Shown: piece after piece, positions 1 to 12,476 of the stretch
Position numbering within the stretch: position 1 is the stretch's first letter
Layout: each line of letters starts with the position of its first letter
Assembly: GCA_045837725.1 (NCBI GenBank)
Contig: JBEWZL010000064.1
Coordinates: 398,946 to 462,945, forward strand
DNA from: Vermamoeba vermiformis
Taxonomy: Eukaryota; Tubulinea; Echinamoebida
Reading direction: 5' to 3'
Length of the DNA stretch: 64,000 nucleotides
Program-made: the position numbers and the translations under genes
Notes under the pieces: model-generated
Told to the model about the DNA's origin: nothing
Database searches by the model: none
What the model saw: only the letters and a program-made list of their open reading frames with translations

Positions 1-1242
1 CGCTAAACTGATTCAAGTTAATAATAGCCTTTTGATTAAGTTCATAAGGAACCAACTTGGAAATTTGAACGTAGATCCGCTCGGTCAATATTTCATCGAT
101 CAGCCGCTATCAATTCCTCTATCCTCATCAGTTGTGCACCGTATTGCAGGTACGTTTAATTTCCTGAAATAAAATTAATAAAATAATGAAATTTCAGCGA
201 TGTACTGATGTTATTTCGATTGAACAGCTAAATGGGGACTAGAGAATACGTTCTACGACGTAGCAGTTGATCAGTCGTTGATATCTGTATTCAATGAGCT
301 CAAAGAACAAAGCCAAAAGGTTTTGGCTACGCCATCCGAAACAATTTGTTCGACGATGAACTTAGTTAGTGCCTTGTTGATCCAAGAATCTGAATTATCT
401 CCTGATCCAGATAGCTTCGATCCGAATTCAATCACTGCAAGACCAATCTCTTTTTACTTGCCTGAAAAGGTACAATTATAACGGATGCCATAATTTTGTT
501 TAACTTTACTCATATTATTCTTTAGAATGACGCTGACAATGCTGTATATTGGGCTGCCTGTAAATCTGGCAATCAATCTCCGTTTGGTAAGCAATTTCAA
601 GTCGTTACATGGCGAGCGACTTTGATCTGATCCTTTCTTTTTCTTTTAGATGCAACAACGCTGCTATTATTCAAGCGCTATTCTAAGCCTGGTCAAGTCG
701 ATGAATGGTTTGTTACTGGTTTAGCGCTTGAGCCTGAAGAAGACCTGATCAGCTTCTCGTTCTACCAAGACGGAACTCTTTTAACTCTTTCTAAGACTGG
801 AGGTACGGGAATAATACCCTTAATATAATAAAATAACCGTATTGATACAGATGTTACGTCAATATCGATGATCGATTACGCAGATCTCGATTTCCAAGAG
901 ATCGCGTTACGAGATGCGAATCAGTACAGTTTGTTCAAGTACTACGAGCTCGTCGGCTGCTTGCCCTTCAACAACACTAAGCTTGAGCGACAAATTAAGA
1001 CTAGGAATATTGATAATATCGAAGCTATTGGACTTTTTGTAAGCGGCGGAAGAGGCCTTGGATCCGTCTTAGCTTTAGCGAATCCGTTGAGAATAATAGC
1101 ATATGACTTCAATGCTGAAAATGAAATTGAAGAAGATGAAGCTAATGAAGCTCAAGATGAAGAAGTTCAAGTGGATGTAAACGAAGAGGAACAAATGGAT
1201 GTGGATCAAAACGATAGTGTAAATGCTAGTACGGACAATTAA
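1..1242 (+). CDS. Anaphase-promoting complex subunit 4-like, C-terminal part (5' end outside window)
   Basis: The 3' part of a spliced gene enters the window already in frame. Exons read as 1-149, 228-469, 526-586, 650-802 and 851-1242; phases agree at each GT-AG junction. The C-terminal end resembles APC4: a helical segment, then a GGRGLGSVLALANPLRIIAYD stretch where human APC4 has its vCVLSSNLRHVRVFEMD segment, then a long acidic tail (roughly the last 50 residues are rich in Glu and Asp), as in APC4. APC4 is a scaffold subunit of the anaphase-promoting complex, a cell-cycle ubiquitin ligase in the nucleus. The N-terminal WD40 part would lie upstream of the window. The assignment rests on the C-terminal pattern from memory, so it is moderate. 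A different acidic-tailed protein is possible. Confidence 0.55.
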
Positions 1243-1430
1243 ATATTTAAACTTGTATTCGATACGTACGTGCAACGTAAGCGCCATACTCTCAGTAACT
1301 AGAGAAAGTTTCAGTTTAATGGGATCTGATTTAAATTTCTAATTTAATCTCTAGCTAACAACAACAAGAGCCATTATACATCCTTATTCATATTAGTATT
1401 GATTCGTTATTTTATCGTTAAGCTGAGAAT

Positions 1431-1992
1431 ATGGATACCAACGCACAGGAAGGTTCAGAAAACAGCTTTTGGAGATCCCTCATTGCTCTGTTCGAGATCG
1501 GCTTGCAATTATTATGGAGTGTTCTAGCTGTTGGTGGGATAGGTTTTTGGACAACGGTATGCTTATTAGATTTTTCCATAATTTTTTAAATTAATTTTCA
1601 AATTGATGACGTGGATCTGATCCTTTCGGTTGAAGGTCGCTTATCAGAATAGCGAAAAGCACCAGTTGTCTATTATGGTAGTGATACAATTGATTGTAGC
1701 CGCGGCACTATTTATATATGGCATTAGAAGGGTAATTCGCTTATTCAGAGAATTTGTCCCTACGAGCTGGATGCCGCTATTGCAACAACTCGGCTTATCA
1801 ATCTTATACGCCACGTTGAATAGACAACACTACACCGATAGAAAGATGCACCCTCTCATCGCCTCGCTAATTGGCTTCTCACTGGCGATGCCTGTAGTCG
1901 TTGGAATTATCTTGCTGCTCAATGTGCTTGGATTAAAATACGGACATTTGCTTAAAGCACCTGAGGAAGATACGGATTTGAAAGAAGACTAG
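1431..1992 (+). CDS. Small multi-pass membrane protein, unknown family
   Basis: Two exons (1431-1556 and 1636-1992) join in phase 0 to give about 161 residues. The ATG at 1431 is the first after an AT-rich leader. Three hydrophobic stretches are visible: roughly residues 16-42, 54-75 and 118-140, the last with a Pro-rich kink (LAMPVVVGIILLL). The C-terminus is short and acidic (EEDTDLKED), which suggests a cytosolic tail. An AATAAA signal follows at about 2052. I do not recognise the family. Organelle or ER membrane is plausible but not shown. Confidence 0.75.
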
Positions 1993-2012
1993 TATAGTTA
2001 AAAAATGATTGG

Positions 2013-2040
2013 TCAGATCCAGATCAGATCCGGATCGTTG
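2013..2040. repeat. Clustered GATC motifs
   Basis: Within about 28 bp of the short gap after the membrane-protein gene, GATC occurs four times in the contexts AGATCC, AGATCA, AGATCC and GGATCG. Similar GGATCY or RGATCY words recur in introns and gaps across the window. No function is assigned. Confidence 0.5.
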
Positions 2041-2131
2041 TAACATATTTGAATAAAGTTTGTATTAATATATTTTTATAACGCTAAATGTACAACCAAA
2101 AAATTAATTAATTTTGCTATTGTCTTATTAT

Positions 2132-5100
2132 TTAAAAGACTTTAGCTTTCTTTTTGGGCTTGTCTTCTTCCTCGTCGTCATTTTCCTCTTCGACATCAAC
2201 GTCCTCTTCTTTTTCTTCCTCTTCGTCATTGCCTTCATCCGATTCAGAAGCAACAGCCTTAGCTTTCTTGACGGGAGTTCGTTTAGCCTTTTGACCGACT
2301 TTACGAACCGGCGTTGATTTTTTCACTTCTTTTTTCAAGGCGTTGTTGTTGGCAGCGACCATTGCGCGCAAGTCCAATTGACTGTCGCCAATCAAAGTGA
2401 TCATTTGGATCATCTTTTTCTTGGACTTGTGTTTCTTCTTGAACTCCTCAAAGAAGGCAGCCCAATCGTCTTGTCTGTTCAAAGTGTCGCACAATCTGAC
2501 ACGCAAGCTGCGGAGGCACTCAACGACTGAACCGTATTGCGAAGGCATGACGTTGATCATGACCATGTCCAAGGCAGTGTTGTACAGCGTGACAATGATG
2601 GCAGGGAATCGTCGTTGCACGCGGTCAATGAGTTCATTTAGCTCTTCAAACTTGAACTCTTGGCAGTATCTCTTGACGTATCTAGCGACGTGTTGAATCA
2701 TGTGCTCGAGGAGCTCAGGTTTGGACTCTTCAACGCCCTTCCATAGCTTCAAGATCAACTCCATCTCGCCGTCATTGCCTTCAGGCTTCGGGAACAAGCT
2801 GATGCAGTGTTCGTAGAGACCATCCTTCATCAACAACTCGATCTTGGCGTTGTTGTTGTAGCTGTTGTTGTTCAACACGAACACGACCAAGTCAGTCTTG
2901 ACATGGTTCCATTCTTCTTCAGAGCACATGGCACGAATCTAAACAACGCGAAATTAGTATTTTTTCACAGTAGGCCAAAGATATTACGACACTTACGCTG
3001 TCCCATCGCTCGGTGGTTGTGTCGGCCTTGAAAGCGAGAATCAATTGTTGACGCAATTGATCTTCAATGTTCTCAATCTTAGCCGATTCAACGGTGTAGT
3101 GAGTGATGGCCAAGACCCACTTGTTGATCTTGTCATTGTCGTAGTCGACGGGGCCAAAGGCTTCGATGTCACTCTTGAGCTTTTGAACCTTCTGCTCAAG
3201 ATCGGCAAGTTCTGCCTTCTCGTCGGGAGTTCGAGCAGAGACCAAGCGTTGCAATCTGAAGTTGTCCAAGACTTCAAAGTCCTTCTTCATTTCTTCACGC
3301 TTGACGAGCTCGTTGCGCATCTCTTCCAATTTGTCTTCGGTCTTCAAGCCGACAGTGAGCACAGACAAGAACTCGCGCTTGTCGAACAAGTGCTTGGCGA
3401 ATGCAATCATATTGTCGACGAGATCAATGCAATCCAACGACTTGACCAACTCGTCATCGAGCAACTTCTTGAGACCTTCTTTTTCTTGCTCGGTCTCTTC
3501 AGTCTCCATAGCACCGCTAGTCTTAATCTTTTCTTCGAGCTCAGTACGCAAATCAACGCACGAGTCAACCTGGACAAAACCAACGTTAGACAAGTCTTCA
3601 TAGTGTATGCTATTCAGTGAAATACTTACGATGAGTTTGCTAAGTTCAACGATTTGACTATCGTAGTCTTTGTTCGTGTGATTGAAATAAGCAGGCTCGA
3701 GTTTGTTCAAAGCAACTTCGAGCTCCAAATCACGCAAACGCTTCTTCTTGTCTTCAGGCAATTGTTTGCGCAATCTGTCAAGGTCCTCTTCTTCCTTGAC
3801 AAGTTTCTTGCGTTCAGCTTCGTGGTCTTCCTTCTCCTTGGCACGGAGCTTCAATTCCTTGAGCTTGTTGCGGCAGTGGTTACCGACAGTGATAGCGGCG
3901 TTGAACTTCTTCTTGCCGCGGAACTCACGAATGGCCTCGAGCAAGTACCACGGGTCCTCGTTGTATTGCAACACGAGGTCAAGGAGCTTCTTCTCTTGAG
4001 CTTGAACAATCTCCTTCAAGTGAGTAGCACGATCTTGAGTGAGCTCTTGGTCAGTGGTGATCTTCTTCTCCAAAGACTCATTCTTGATCAATGTGGCTGA
4101 CACCATCATACGTGTCAACGAGTTACGGAGGTCCATGTGAGCAGCAGCATTGCCCAACCACTAGAAAAAGTTCAATTAGCTCTTGTTCGCAACATCGTTT
4201 TGCGCTAGTGACTTACGGGAGGCAATTCCATCGAGGCCAATTTCTCTTGCAACTTGGGGATTTCAGCCTTGACATCAGCAGGCAAGTCACGCTTGATACG
4301 TTGAAGAGCTTCTTGTTCTTTCTTCAACATTTGCAAGAACTGCTCGGTCTTGTCCTTGATCAGACGTTGTTGTTCGAGCTCAGTCAAGACTTGGTAAGTC
4401 TTAGGAGCAATTGCGAGAATGACGCTCGACTCGTTCATTGAGACCATGGTCTTGGCGACTTGGCTCAAGTCCTTAGGATTGTCAATATTGGCAATGCATT
4501 GCTTGATAGCGTGTTGCAAGTGACCAGCCATCGCATCGCGCTCTTCAGCAATCTTTTTCTCGTTGACGGCGGTCTTGTCTTGGTAGATCTCCTTGGAGAT
4601 TCTAGCTTCCATTTCTTCTTGAGCAAACAGAACTCGTTGAAGAGCAAGCTAAAATGGAGTATTAGTGACCCGTGAAAAAATTGAAACTTTGTTAGTGCTA
4701 GTACTTACGAGGATAATGTTGTGCTTGGTGCTGTCGTGTTGGTGAGAATCGAACAAAGTGGCAAAGTGAGGCCAGACAGGGAGCTTGTCCAACTTCTCCT
4801 TCAACTCCTTCAATCTGTTCTCCTTGTTCGGGGCGTTGTTGTCAGCAAGCACGGCATCGTACTCCTTTTGAATAGGAGCACGTTCCTTGCGAAGGACTTG
4901 CAAGTGTTTAATACGATCCAAACACTTGTCACTGACCTCCAGCACAATCTCCATCTCTTTGCGAGCGTTCATGTTGCGAGCAAACTTGAGCAAGTACTCG
5001 GGGTTAGAGAACTTCTCGAGGCACAACTTGACGAGGCTGCGGATGCGCTGTTGAATGTCCTTGCGATCAGCTTCGATTTGCTTGTGATCAATCTTGGAGG

Positions 5101-7665
5101 GCTCAGTCTCTTGGAACATCTTCTTGATGCGTTCTTCGAGGGCAATCTTGTTGTCCAAGATGGCACTTGTCATGACTGTCACAACGTCCAAATTGAGCTC
5201 GTCGTACTCGTAAGGATTATTCAAGTTAGCAAACTCGGGCCACTCAGGAAGAGCTGCAAGCTTCTTCTCAAGATCAGCGACACTATGAAATACAACGTCA
5301 GTAAATATGACACCAAAAACGTGTTCAAAAAAATGGACTTACGTGGCGGGCAATTGATCGGGGACTTCACGCTTTCTGTTGACCAAATCTTTGATCTTTT
5401 GCTTGGTAGAGTCGTATTCGGATTGAATAGGAGCTCGTTGTTCGCGCCAAATTTCAATTTGTTGCATGTGCTTTTGACACTTTTCACCAAACTTGAGCAC
5501 GGTCTCGCTGTCCTTGTAGTTCTTGTCTTGAATGAACTTGGCGATCTTGAACAAGTGCTCGGGGTTGTTGGTAATGGACAACAAGTAATCCAATTGTTCG
5601 CGGAAAGATTTGCTAGAAAACGATGTCAGAACATGGATCCGTGAAAAAAAATTATTGATTTTTTTGACTTACTTCTTTTCGGCGATTTCTTGGGCCGTAG
5701 GAGCAACGACACCGGAGTTAGCTTGTTTAGCGAGTTCAATGCGCTCGTTAAGTTCTTTCTCCATGGACTTGATGGCATCGACGATCATTTCAACAGCTTG
5801 GTATTCAAGATCGTCTAATTGCTTCCAACGCAATTGGAAGTGCTTAGGTCGGAACTTCTTTTCGAGCTCGTACTCGTACTCGAGCTGATCCAATCGCTTT
5901 TTCTTTGGCTCTTCGAGAATTTTCCAAGCCTTGAGCTCTTTCTCGCGTTCCTGCATAATAAAATTAATAAATTGTTCATTCTGCTAGAAATATAATTATT
6001 TTACCTCCTGAAGCTCACGCATTTCAAAGTTTAATTGAGTTCTGGTGTCTTTTTTCTTCTTCAATTCCAAAACAACTTCTCTGAGCTTGTTTCCGACTTT
6101 AAGAACCAATTGGTATTGTTTGCGTCTGAATAAGAGTTGTTCCAATTGCAAAATGTCGTTAGGACTTTCCAAGTGACCAGCAGAAAGCGACATCTCGACG
6201 ACTTTCTCGATCAAAGTGTCGACAGACTTGTCCAAACCAGCAGCGAGAGCCTGTTTCTCTTTCTATACGACAAATAATTATTAGCATACATATTGATATG
6301 AAAAAATTAATCTAACGTACTTTGGTAAGCTTTGCTTTTGTCCATTGATCCGTAGATCTTTGTTGCAAAGTCGTTTTGGCGTCAATAGCAAGATCAACCA
6401 TCTTAATAGCAAGCTTGAGGATCAATTGTTCATAAGCAGTAATGTCTTCTGGATCAAAGTAGTACTTTGGAGGCATTGCGCTGAGTTTAGCTTTTATCTC
6501 CGCCAATCTCGAGGCTTGTTGCGGAGACAACTCTTTCTTTATCTTTTTCATGCGCTCTTCTTCGCTCAGAAGCAAGGTCTGTTCGATGATCAAATGGTAT
6601 CGCTCTGTCATTTGTTGACGAAGGGCCTATTTTTGGGGATGCGTTAGTAAATGTCAAAACGCGATTGAAGTTTGATCATTTAGATCGCATAATTAAGTAC
6701 TATGATAATTAATTTTCAACGTTAAAATAAAATTTTTTTGGTTGGATGCACCAAAAAAAGTATCTCCGGTGATTCAATAAACTTACAATAACGCGAGTAA
6801 TAGCGCTTTCGATGATAGGCACAGCCAAGATAAAGTCGCCGTATCTTCTTTCAGTACCACCAAGAGCAGTTGTCAAAGTAGTAGCCAGATTTAGGCTGTG
6901 GTCCGGATTAAGAATGTAAGAGATGACGTAATCGCGAACTTGGGCCACAGGAACATCGTGAGTGACGTCGTCCAATTCAGGAGTAGCTTGAACTTGTTCC
7001 TCACGCTTGGAGAGAGCAGAGTGAATCATTTGAGTGGCGATCGCTAAAGCTTGATCGAAGTTGGCAACTTGATCGTAGAGAACTTCGGCAGGAAGGGCAT
7101 TGGCCAGGGTCTAAATAAATTAAATTTTTAGAAATCGAGCGGATGCAAAAGAGAAAATAAAAAATATCAGGAAATAAATTCCAGAAATCAAAAATAAAAA
7201 TTAGATAATACTTACGCGTTCGGCATCGATGGTCTTAAGGTGCTTTTGCTGTTCTTTAGTCATTTGAGCGGTAGGAGTTTTCTTGATTTCAGTCTCAACC
7301 GAAGTCAAAGTGCTCAAACGATTGACGCGCTCAAGACGAGCAGCCTCAATGGCTTTAAGTCGCTCTAATAATTCCTTACATATTTCTAAAGCAAGGTCTT
7401 GTTCTTTTTTGCCGTGTAGTTGCTGAGCAAGACTAAGTTGAGCCGAGATGCTGTTGTAGTTGCGATGCAGTTGCAAGAATTGTTGCGTATATTCGGTAGT
7501 ACGTGCCATGTGTTGCTGCAAAATTGCAGGGTCCATGGCTGGCGTAGTTTGATTCGTAGCGATAACGAAACCGCCTTGCGGATTAGCCTAGATGAGATGA
7601 GAGTTAGTTACAAGGTTCAATGAAGGTGAAGATAGGCCGAGAGTACGTACAAAAGGTGTTGTCAT
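2132..7665 (-). CDS. Large helical-repeat protein with acidic/basic tail, undescribed family
   Basis: Twelve exons on the minus strand (7651-7665, 7216-7587, 6787-7110, 6321-6626, 6005-6262, 5673-5950, 5343-5612, 4709-5282, 4217-4648, 3630-4160, 2997-3569, 2132-2938) give about 1,580 residues with consistent splice phases. The start is taken as MTTPF at 7665; an upstream open stretch to 7800 does not look coding. The protein is almost wholly helical. A two-part unit recurs about eight times, close to once per exon. Half A begins N/D-P, then YLL or HLF, then an amphipathic helix ending VGxKC-like, then LxxLxxxR (for example NPEYLLKFARNM, DPWYLLEAIREF, NPEHLFKIAKFI). Half B reads RLxELExKLxxLP, an aromatic residue, then a helix ending in LEERI or LEEKI. 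The last 250 residues differ: a HEAT-like helical domain, then a Lys/Pro-rich and Glu/Asp-rich tail with KPKKKAKVF that could serve as a nuclear signal. No catalytic motif is visible. A scaffold role is inference only. Confidence 0.85.
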
Positions 7666-7902
7666 CGCGTTACGTTTGTTCAAGAATAAATAATTTGGTA
7701 AAAGACCGACGGCAAAAAATTCTCTTTTATGTTTTTTGGCGATCTCTTTTCCGAGAGGTATTAATTTTTGGGCGCGAACTTTTTCGCTGAACCCGCACAC
7801 GTGGATCCGCCCAAAATTACTGTTTATTGTGCTATTGTCAATTTACATGCATACTATTCACAAAGGTTGAAGTTATAACGAAAAAACGGATCTGTCATCT
7901 CT

Positions 7903-8422
7903 TCAATACTTCCATGCCTCGGTTCTAAGACGAACTGGCTCGTTTCTGTAAAAACAATCGTTAGTTTATTTATTTATTGGCTGGCTATGACTTTTTTGGT
8001 TTGCAAAAATCGTGGATGCGCGCAATCCAATTCGAATAAAAATTAGCATGTTTTTTAAAAATTCTAAAATAATATCTAACAACAATAATATTAAGATAAA
8101 TAATATTTTTCATATGTATTATCGATTAAAAATATTACCCTGGCTTTGAAAACATGCACTTCGTGAAAACTGTTAAAGTTCCCCAACGCGATGCTTTGCC
8201 ATCAAAAACTGAATTTACAAAGTCTTCTAAATGATAGTCACATCTGTGTCGCTCTCTGGGATGAGGAGGTCGCTTTGACGGGCCGTTTGCTTTCAGATCG
8301 CGCTGAGTTTCATCATAATAAGGTGTATATTGTTCGTTGCTGACGTTAGTTTTATAAAACTTCTGCTCTTCCATGGGCTTTTTGGCCACGGTGTAATCCG
8401 AGGTAGACTTTTGGTCTGTCAT
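7903..8422 (-). CDS. Small hydrophilic protein, unknown
   Basis: Two exons (8422 down to about 8138, and 7945-7903) give 108 residues, starting MTDQKSTSDYTVAKK and ending RLRTEAWKY. The junction restores ...FSKPG/NEPVRLRTEAWKY. The middle is rich in Arg, His and Pro (KRPPHPRERHRCDYH), followed by a short conserved-looking block (LEDFVNSVFDGKASRWGTLTVF). There is no signal peptide or membrane segment. The size and aromatic C-terminus recall accessory subunits of mitochondrial complexes, but I have no firm match. Confidence 0.65.
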
Positions 8423-8603
8423 TGTGTTTGTTTTGGCGATCGAATTAAAATGATTTCACTTCTCGCTGCCTTTTCATTCCTTATTTTGGGCATTTCAGTA
8501 AAAGCATTTGTAAATAGGTTCGATTGAGTTTAGTCTCAATTTATTCAGCAGTTACATAACTACATAGAAAATTGGATCGAGAAGATCCATATTCGCAATC
8601 TTT

Positions 8604-10233
8604 TTACATGGAAAACAAAACAGAAATCGACTCTCCGTTGTGGATTCTTCGAATAGCTTCGGCCATCATGGGAGCAATATCAATAACCTTAATCTTTCTG
8701 GTGATTTTAACATTTTCGTGTTGCGGGATCGAGTTCGAAATCATCAACTCCTTGATCGGTGACTGTTCAATTCTCTTAATAGCAGGACCTGACAATACAC
8801 CGTGGCTGACGGCGGCATAAATAGCAGCAGCTCCTTTCTCCATAAGAGTCTCAGCGGCCAGTTGCAGAGTACCGCAAGTATCAGCCATATCGTCAACTAA
8901 CACGCAGACCTGCACAGTACAAAAATCATTAGCTCACTTCAACATCACTTCTATAGTATATAGATGGCATCTAATACATGCAGCCGCCATGTTTAACTGA
9001 TTTGGTATCGTACCTTATCCTTGACATCACCGACAAGTGTCATGCCGGCAACTTCGTTGGCCTTCTTTCGTTCCTTGTGAATAATAGCAAGTTCTGCGTC
9101 TAATTTATCGGCAATAGACTTGGCTCTCTGGCATAACAATATCAGTTTCCGTGTGTTTCAAGCAAACGAACAGATGATTAGTTTTGTACCTTGACACCAC
9201 CAGCGTCAGGAGAAACAATAACCAAATCGCCTTGAATCTTTTTGATATATTTAACAATCAAAGGTTCGGCGAACAAGTTGTCAACGGGAATATCAAAGAA
9301 GCCCTAGCGAGAGTTAGCGGGGTTACAAATATGGAACGTTTTTGTTACGTACTTGAATTTGGCTAGCGTGCAAATCTAGGGTGATAACACGATCAATGCC
9401 AGAGACTTGAATCAAGTTGGCAACGAGCTTGCCAGAGATGGGAGCACGTGACTTGTCTTTTTTGTCTTGTCTGGCATAACCGTAGCACGGAATAACTGCT
9501 GTCAATCGGCGTGCAGAGGCCCTCTTTAAATACAACCAGTTAATTACTGAAATAATTTTTGACTTCATTAATGCGTGTAAATGTGATATTAGGCGTCTTG
9601 TACTCTAATATTAATTGAGCGATTACCACGTATTATTTACACTTTCGAAAAAATGAGTGCACAAAGTAGCGCAGTCCCGTTCGATAAAATATCGCTGTAT
9701 CGGTCGTATTAAATTGCCTCGCTAATAATTACCTTGCAGGCGTCGGTCATAATAAGGAGTTCCATGAGAGCATCATTAGGGCTTGGATTGCAAATGGGTT
9801 GAATAATGAAAACGTCGCAATCTCGAGTGGACTCTTCGATCTCCACCATAGTCTCACCATTAGCAAACTTTCCAACCTTGGCTTTGCCTGTATAATATAA
9901 GTTAATTATTTTAATTATAAGAAACGTGGATCGATCGCACACAAAAAAGCTTCTTTCAATAAATACTAAAATTTGCGGTTAGGGACATTAAAATTACGAT
10001 CATAATTGGACATAATTATGGGTTAAAATGTCTTTCATTTTGGGGATATTTTGTGACCGAAGGGGACGGATCTACGGGATTCGAACGATAAACAATTCAA
10101 TTATCGCCGCCGGACCAGTCCATTCTTTTCAGAGACATTATTTACCTAATCCAACGCCCAAAATGTCGCAGATCCTCTTTGCAAGCTCTGGATTGGAGTT
10201 ACCGGTGAAGATCTTGATCTCACTGCCTTGCAT
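8604..10233 (-). CDS. PRPS: Ribose-phosphate pyrophosphokinase (PRPP synthetase)
   Basis: Makes phosphoribosyl pyrophosphate from ribose 5-phosphate and ATP, for purine, pyrimidine, NAD, His and Trp pathways; cytosolic. About 318 residues over six exons, the usual family length. The N-terminus [19 protein letters not shown] matches the class I start, followed by the [12 protein letters not shown] loop, the [16 protein letters not shown] and flexible-loop region, [18 protein letters not shown], the PDAGG loop and the PRPP-binding signature DDMADTCGT. It ends [12 protein letters not shown]. The ATG at 10233 is chosen because the frame upstream reaches a stop with no other ATG. Intron 1 (about 9889-10144) is unusually long for this window. 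Confident of family and function. Confidence 0.97.
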
Positions 10234-10511
10234 CTTTGTTTCTGATGTAGACTCCGTTGTTTCGTATTCGTAGTGTCCTTACAATGAATAGCAACAACAA
10301 AATGACAGAAACGGCGTTCCTGGACTTGGAGACTTTCACAAAAATTTCTGATCTGGATGCACCGTTACAAGACAAAAACGAATCATTTAATGTTTAAATT
10401 TTTATCTTTTATGTAGGTCGCAAAGAATATCGTATCTTGCTTACAATAAATTAATTTTCAAATTACAAAACTGCTGTTCAGTCAACAGGCACATCCGCCT
10501 CTCGATCTGAC

Positions 10512-12476
10512 TTAAGCGTCCTTGGTGACGTCGTGAATAGCCTTAGCCAAGTATTCGACGTTGCCAGAGGTGACACCGGCCATAGAGACACGACCGTCCT
10601 TGGTCAAGTAGACGTGCCACTTCTTGGTCAAAGTCTCGACTTGAGCGGGAGACAAACCAGTGAAGCAGAACATACCAATTTGGTTGGTGATGTGAGACCA
10701 GTCTCGCTTGGAGCCCAAGTCCTTCAAGTGCTTCACCAACTTTTGTCTCATAGAGATAATTCTGCTGGCCATGCCGTTGACTTCACTCAACCATTCCTTC
10801 TTCAACTCAGGGTTGTTCAAGACGAGGTCGACGATGCGGGCACCATAGATAGGAGGGTTAGAGTACATAGGTCTGACCAGGATCTTCAATTGAGATTCAA
10901 GGCGCTCCTTCTCTTCGGCGCTCTCGGCGATGATTTGGATAGAACCAACACGTTCACCGTAGAGACCAAAGTTCTTGGCGAAGGATTGAGTGATGATGGG
11001 CTTGTGACCCTTCTCAATGAAGAGGCGGACAGGGAAGGCGTCCTTCTCGGGATCACCGCTAGCGAAGCCTTGGTAGGCACTGTCGAAGAAGATAATGTGG
11101 TTCTTCTGCTTGCAAACTTGCTCAATTTGCTTCCATTGAGACTCGGTGGGGTCAATACCGGTGGGGTTGTGAGCGCAAGCGTGCAACAAGATGATGGAAT
11201 TGTTGGGGGCGTTCTAAAAATCGGATGTGGCTGTTAGCTACATGCAAATACGAGAAAATTGCGATAATGCTTCAACTAAAGCGACGCATAGTCGTAGTAC
11301 ACAATGCGCGAGAAAAGATTTTCAAGCAAAATTTTCTAAGGTCAGATTCGTTGCTCGACCCTGATTTGATAAGAACGGACTAAGCTCTGTAGCACTTACC
11401 TTCAAGTCCTCCAACATGCCGTTGAGGTCCAATGAGTTGCCAGACTTGTTGTAGTATCTGTAAGTCTTGACATCGAAGCCAGCATCGCGGGAAATAGGGA
11501 CGTGGTTACCCCAAGTAGGATCGGGGAGGAAGATTTCCTAATTAATTCAAAAATTAGAAATTTGCCTCGGTTTAATATTCTCGAAATATGGATATCTTTG
11601 TTTGGCCGTTAGAGCGTTCGTTTACAATAAAGCGGCGCTGTACTGATCAGATTTCGAAAACTTACCTTGTTGTCCAAGAAGCGTCTCAAGAAAGAGGTAG
11701 CAACTCTGAGGGCACCAGTACCGGACAAGGTTTGAATAACGGCAACCTACGAGAAAGAACCATGCATTAGTAACCCTTGTAAAGAGCGCGGCTGGAAATT
11801 CATGAACGAGTTCGCCCAACGGTCAGATGTGAACCAAAAATTCAACCCGGTAAGATTTGAAATACCGCTACAATTCAAACTCCTTATCACGCAATTAATT
11901 ATGGCAAATATCAATCTGACCGAGCAGTAATTGCCGAGAATAATTTGTCCACGAGGCGGTCTGAAGATCTAGGGAATAAACGGCGTACCTTGTTTTCCTT
12001 GATGAAGGGATGGTTCTCACCCAAGAGGAGCTTAGTAGCAGCCTTAGTGAATTCGGGAATACCGCTGATAGCAGCATACTCGTGATCCATCTTGCCCTCG
12101 AAAATTTTCGTTTCAGCCTACCAACATTAAATCGTCAACCTAACCTTCCAATCGATGCAAAAATACACGTAGTATTTTTTTATATTTTTAAATTGGTATT
12201 TTTTGAATTGCATCCGAAGAAATTTAAATAATAAGGAATTAAACTCACCTTTCGGACGCAAGAAAGAACGTAAGGTTTGCCATTATCGTCACGATAAGCA
12301 CCGACACCCAAGTTCATCTTGTTGGGGTCAGTGTCGGCCTTGAAGGCGACAGTCACACCGAGAATAGGATCAGGGGGACCCATTTGAACCTTGGACCAGA
12401 TGGTGGAGTAAGCACGAACACCGGATTTGGTGGCGGTCTTGGTAGCAACAGTCTTGAGAAGTTGGCGAGCGAGCAT
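10512..12476 (-). CDS. GOT2: Aspartate aminotransferase, mitochondrial
   Basis: PLP enzyme that interconverts aspartate plus 2-oxoglutarate with oxaloacetate plus glutamate (malate-aspartate shuttle). Exons read 12249-12476, 11989-12117, 11666-11746, 11400-11537 and 10512-11213. The first ~28 residues ([22 protein letters not shown]) are basic and hydroxylated, typical of a mitochondrial presequence, and are followed by the family start [18 protein letters not shown]-site features are visible: the substrate loop [34 protein letters not shown] (Asp that binds the pyridine N), the Schiff-base Lys in [16 protein letters not shown], and RPMYSNPP with the substrate Arg region. Length about 425 residues, normal for the family. 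Confidence 0.97.

Noticed and set aside
3045-4100. Long plus-strand ORFs opposite the repeat protein (for example 191 and 148 codons)
   Set aside because: They mirror the Glu/Lys/Leu-rich codons of the true minus-strand exons and cross its introns. Shadows.
7666-7800. In-frame upstream extension of the repeat-protein gene (MCGFSEKVRAQK...)
   Set aside because: The stretch is open but has non-coding character, and the downstream MTTPF start directly before the first donor gives a simpler model. It probably belongs to the 5' UTR.
10074-10100. GGGATTCGAACG text suggesting a tRNA T-arm within PRPS intron 1
   Set aside because: No complementary T-stem on either strand and no acceptor or anticodon arm nearby.
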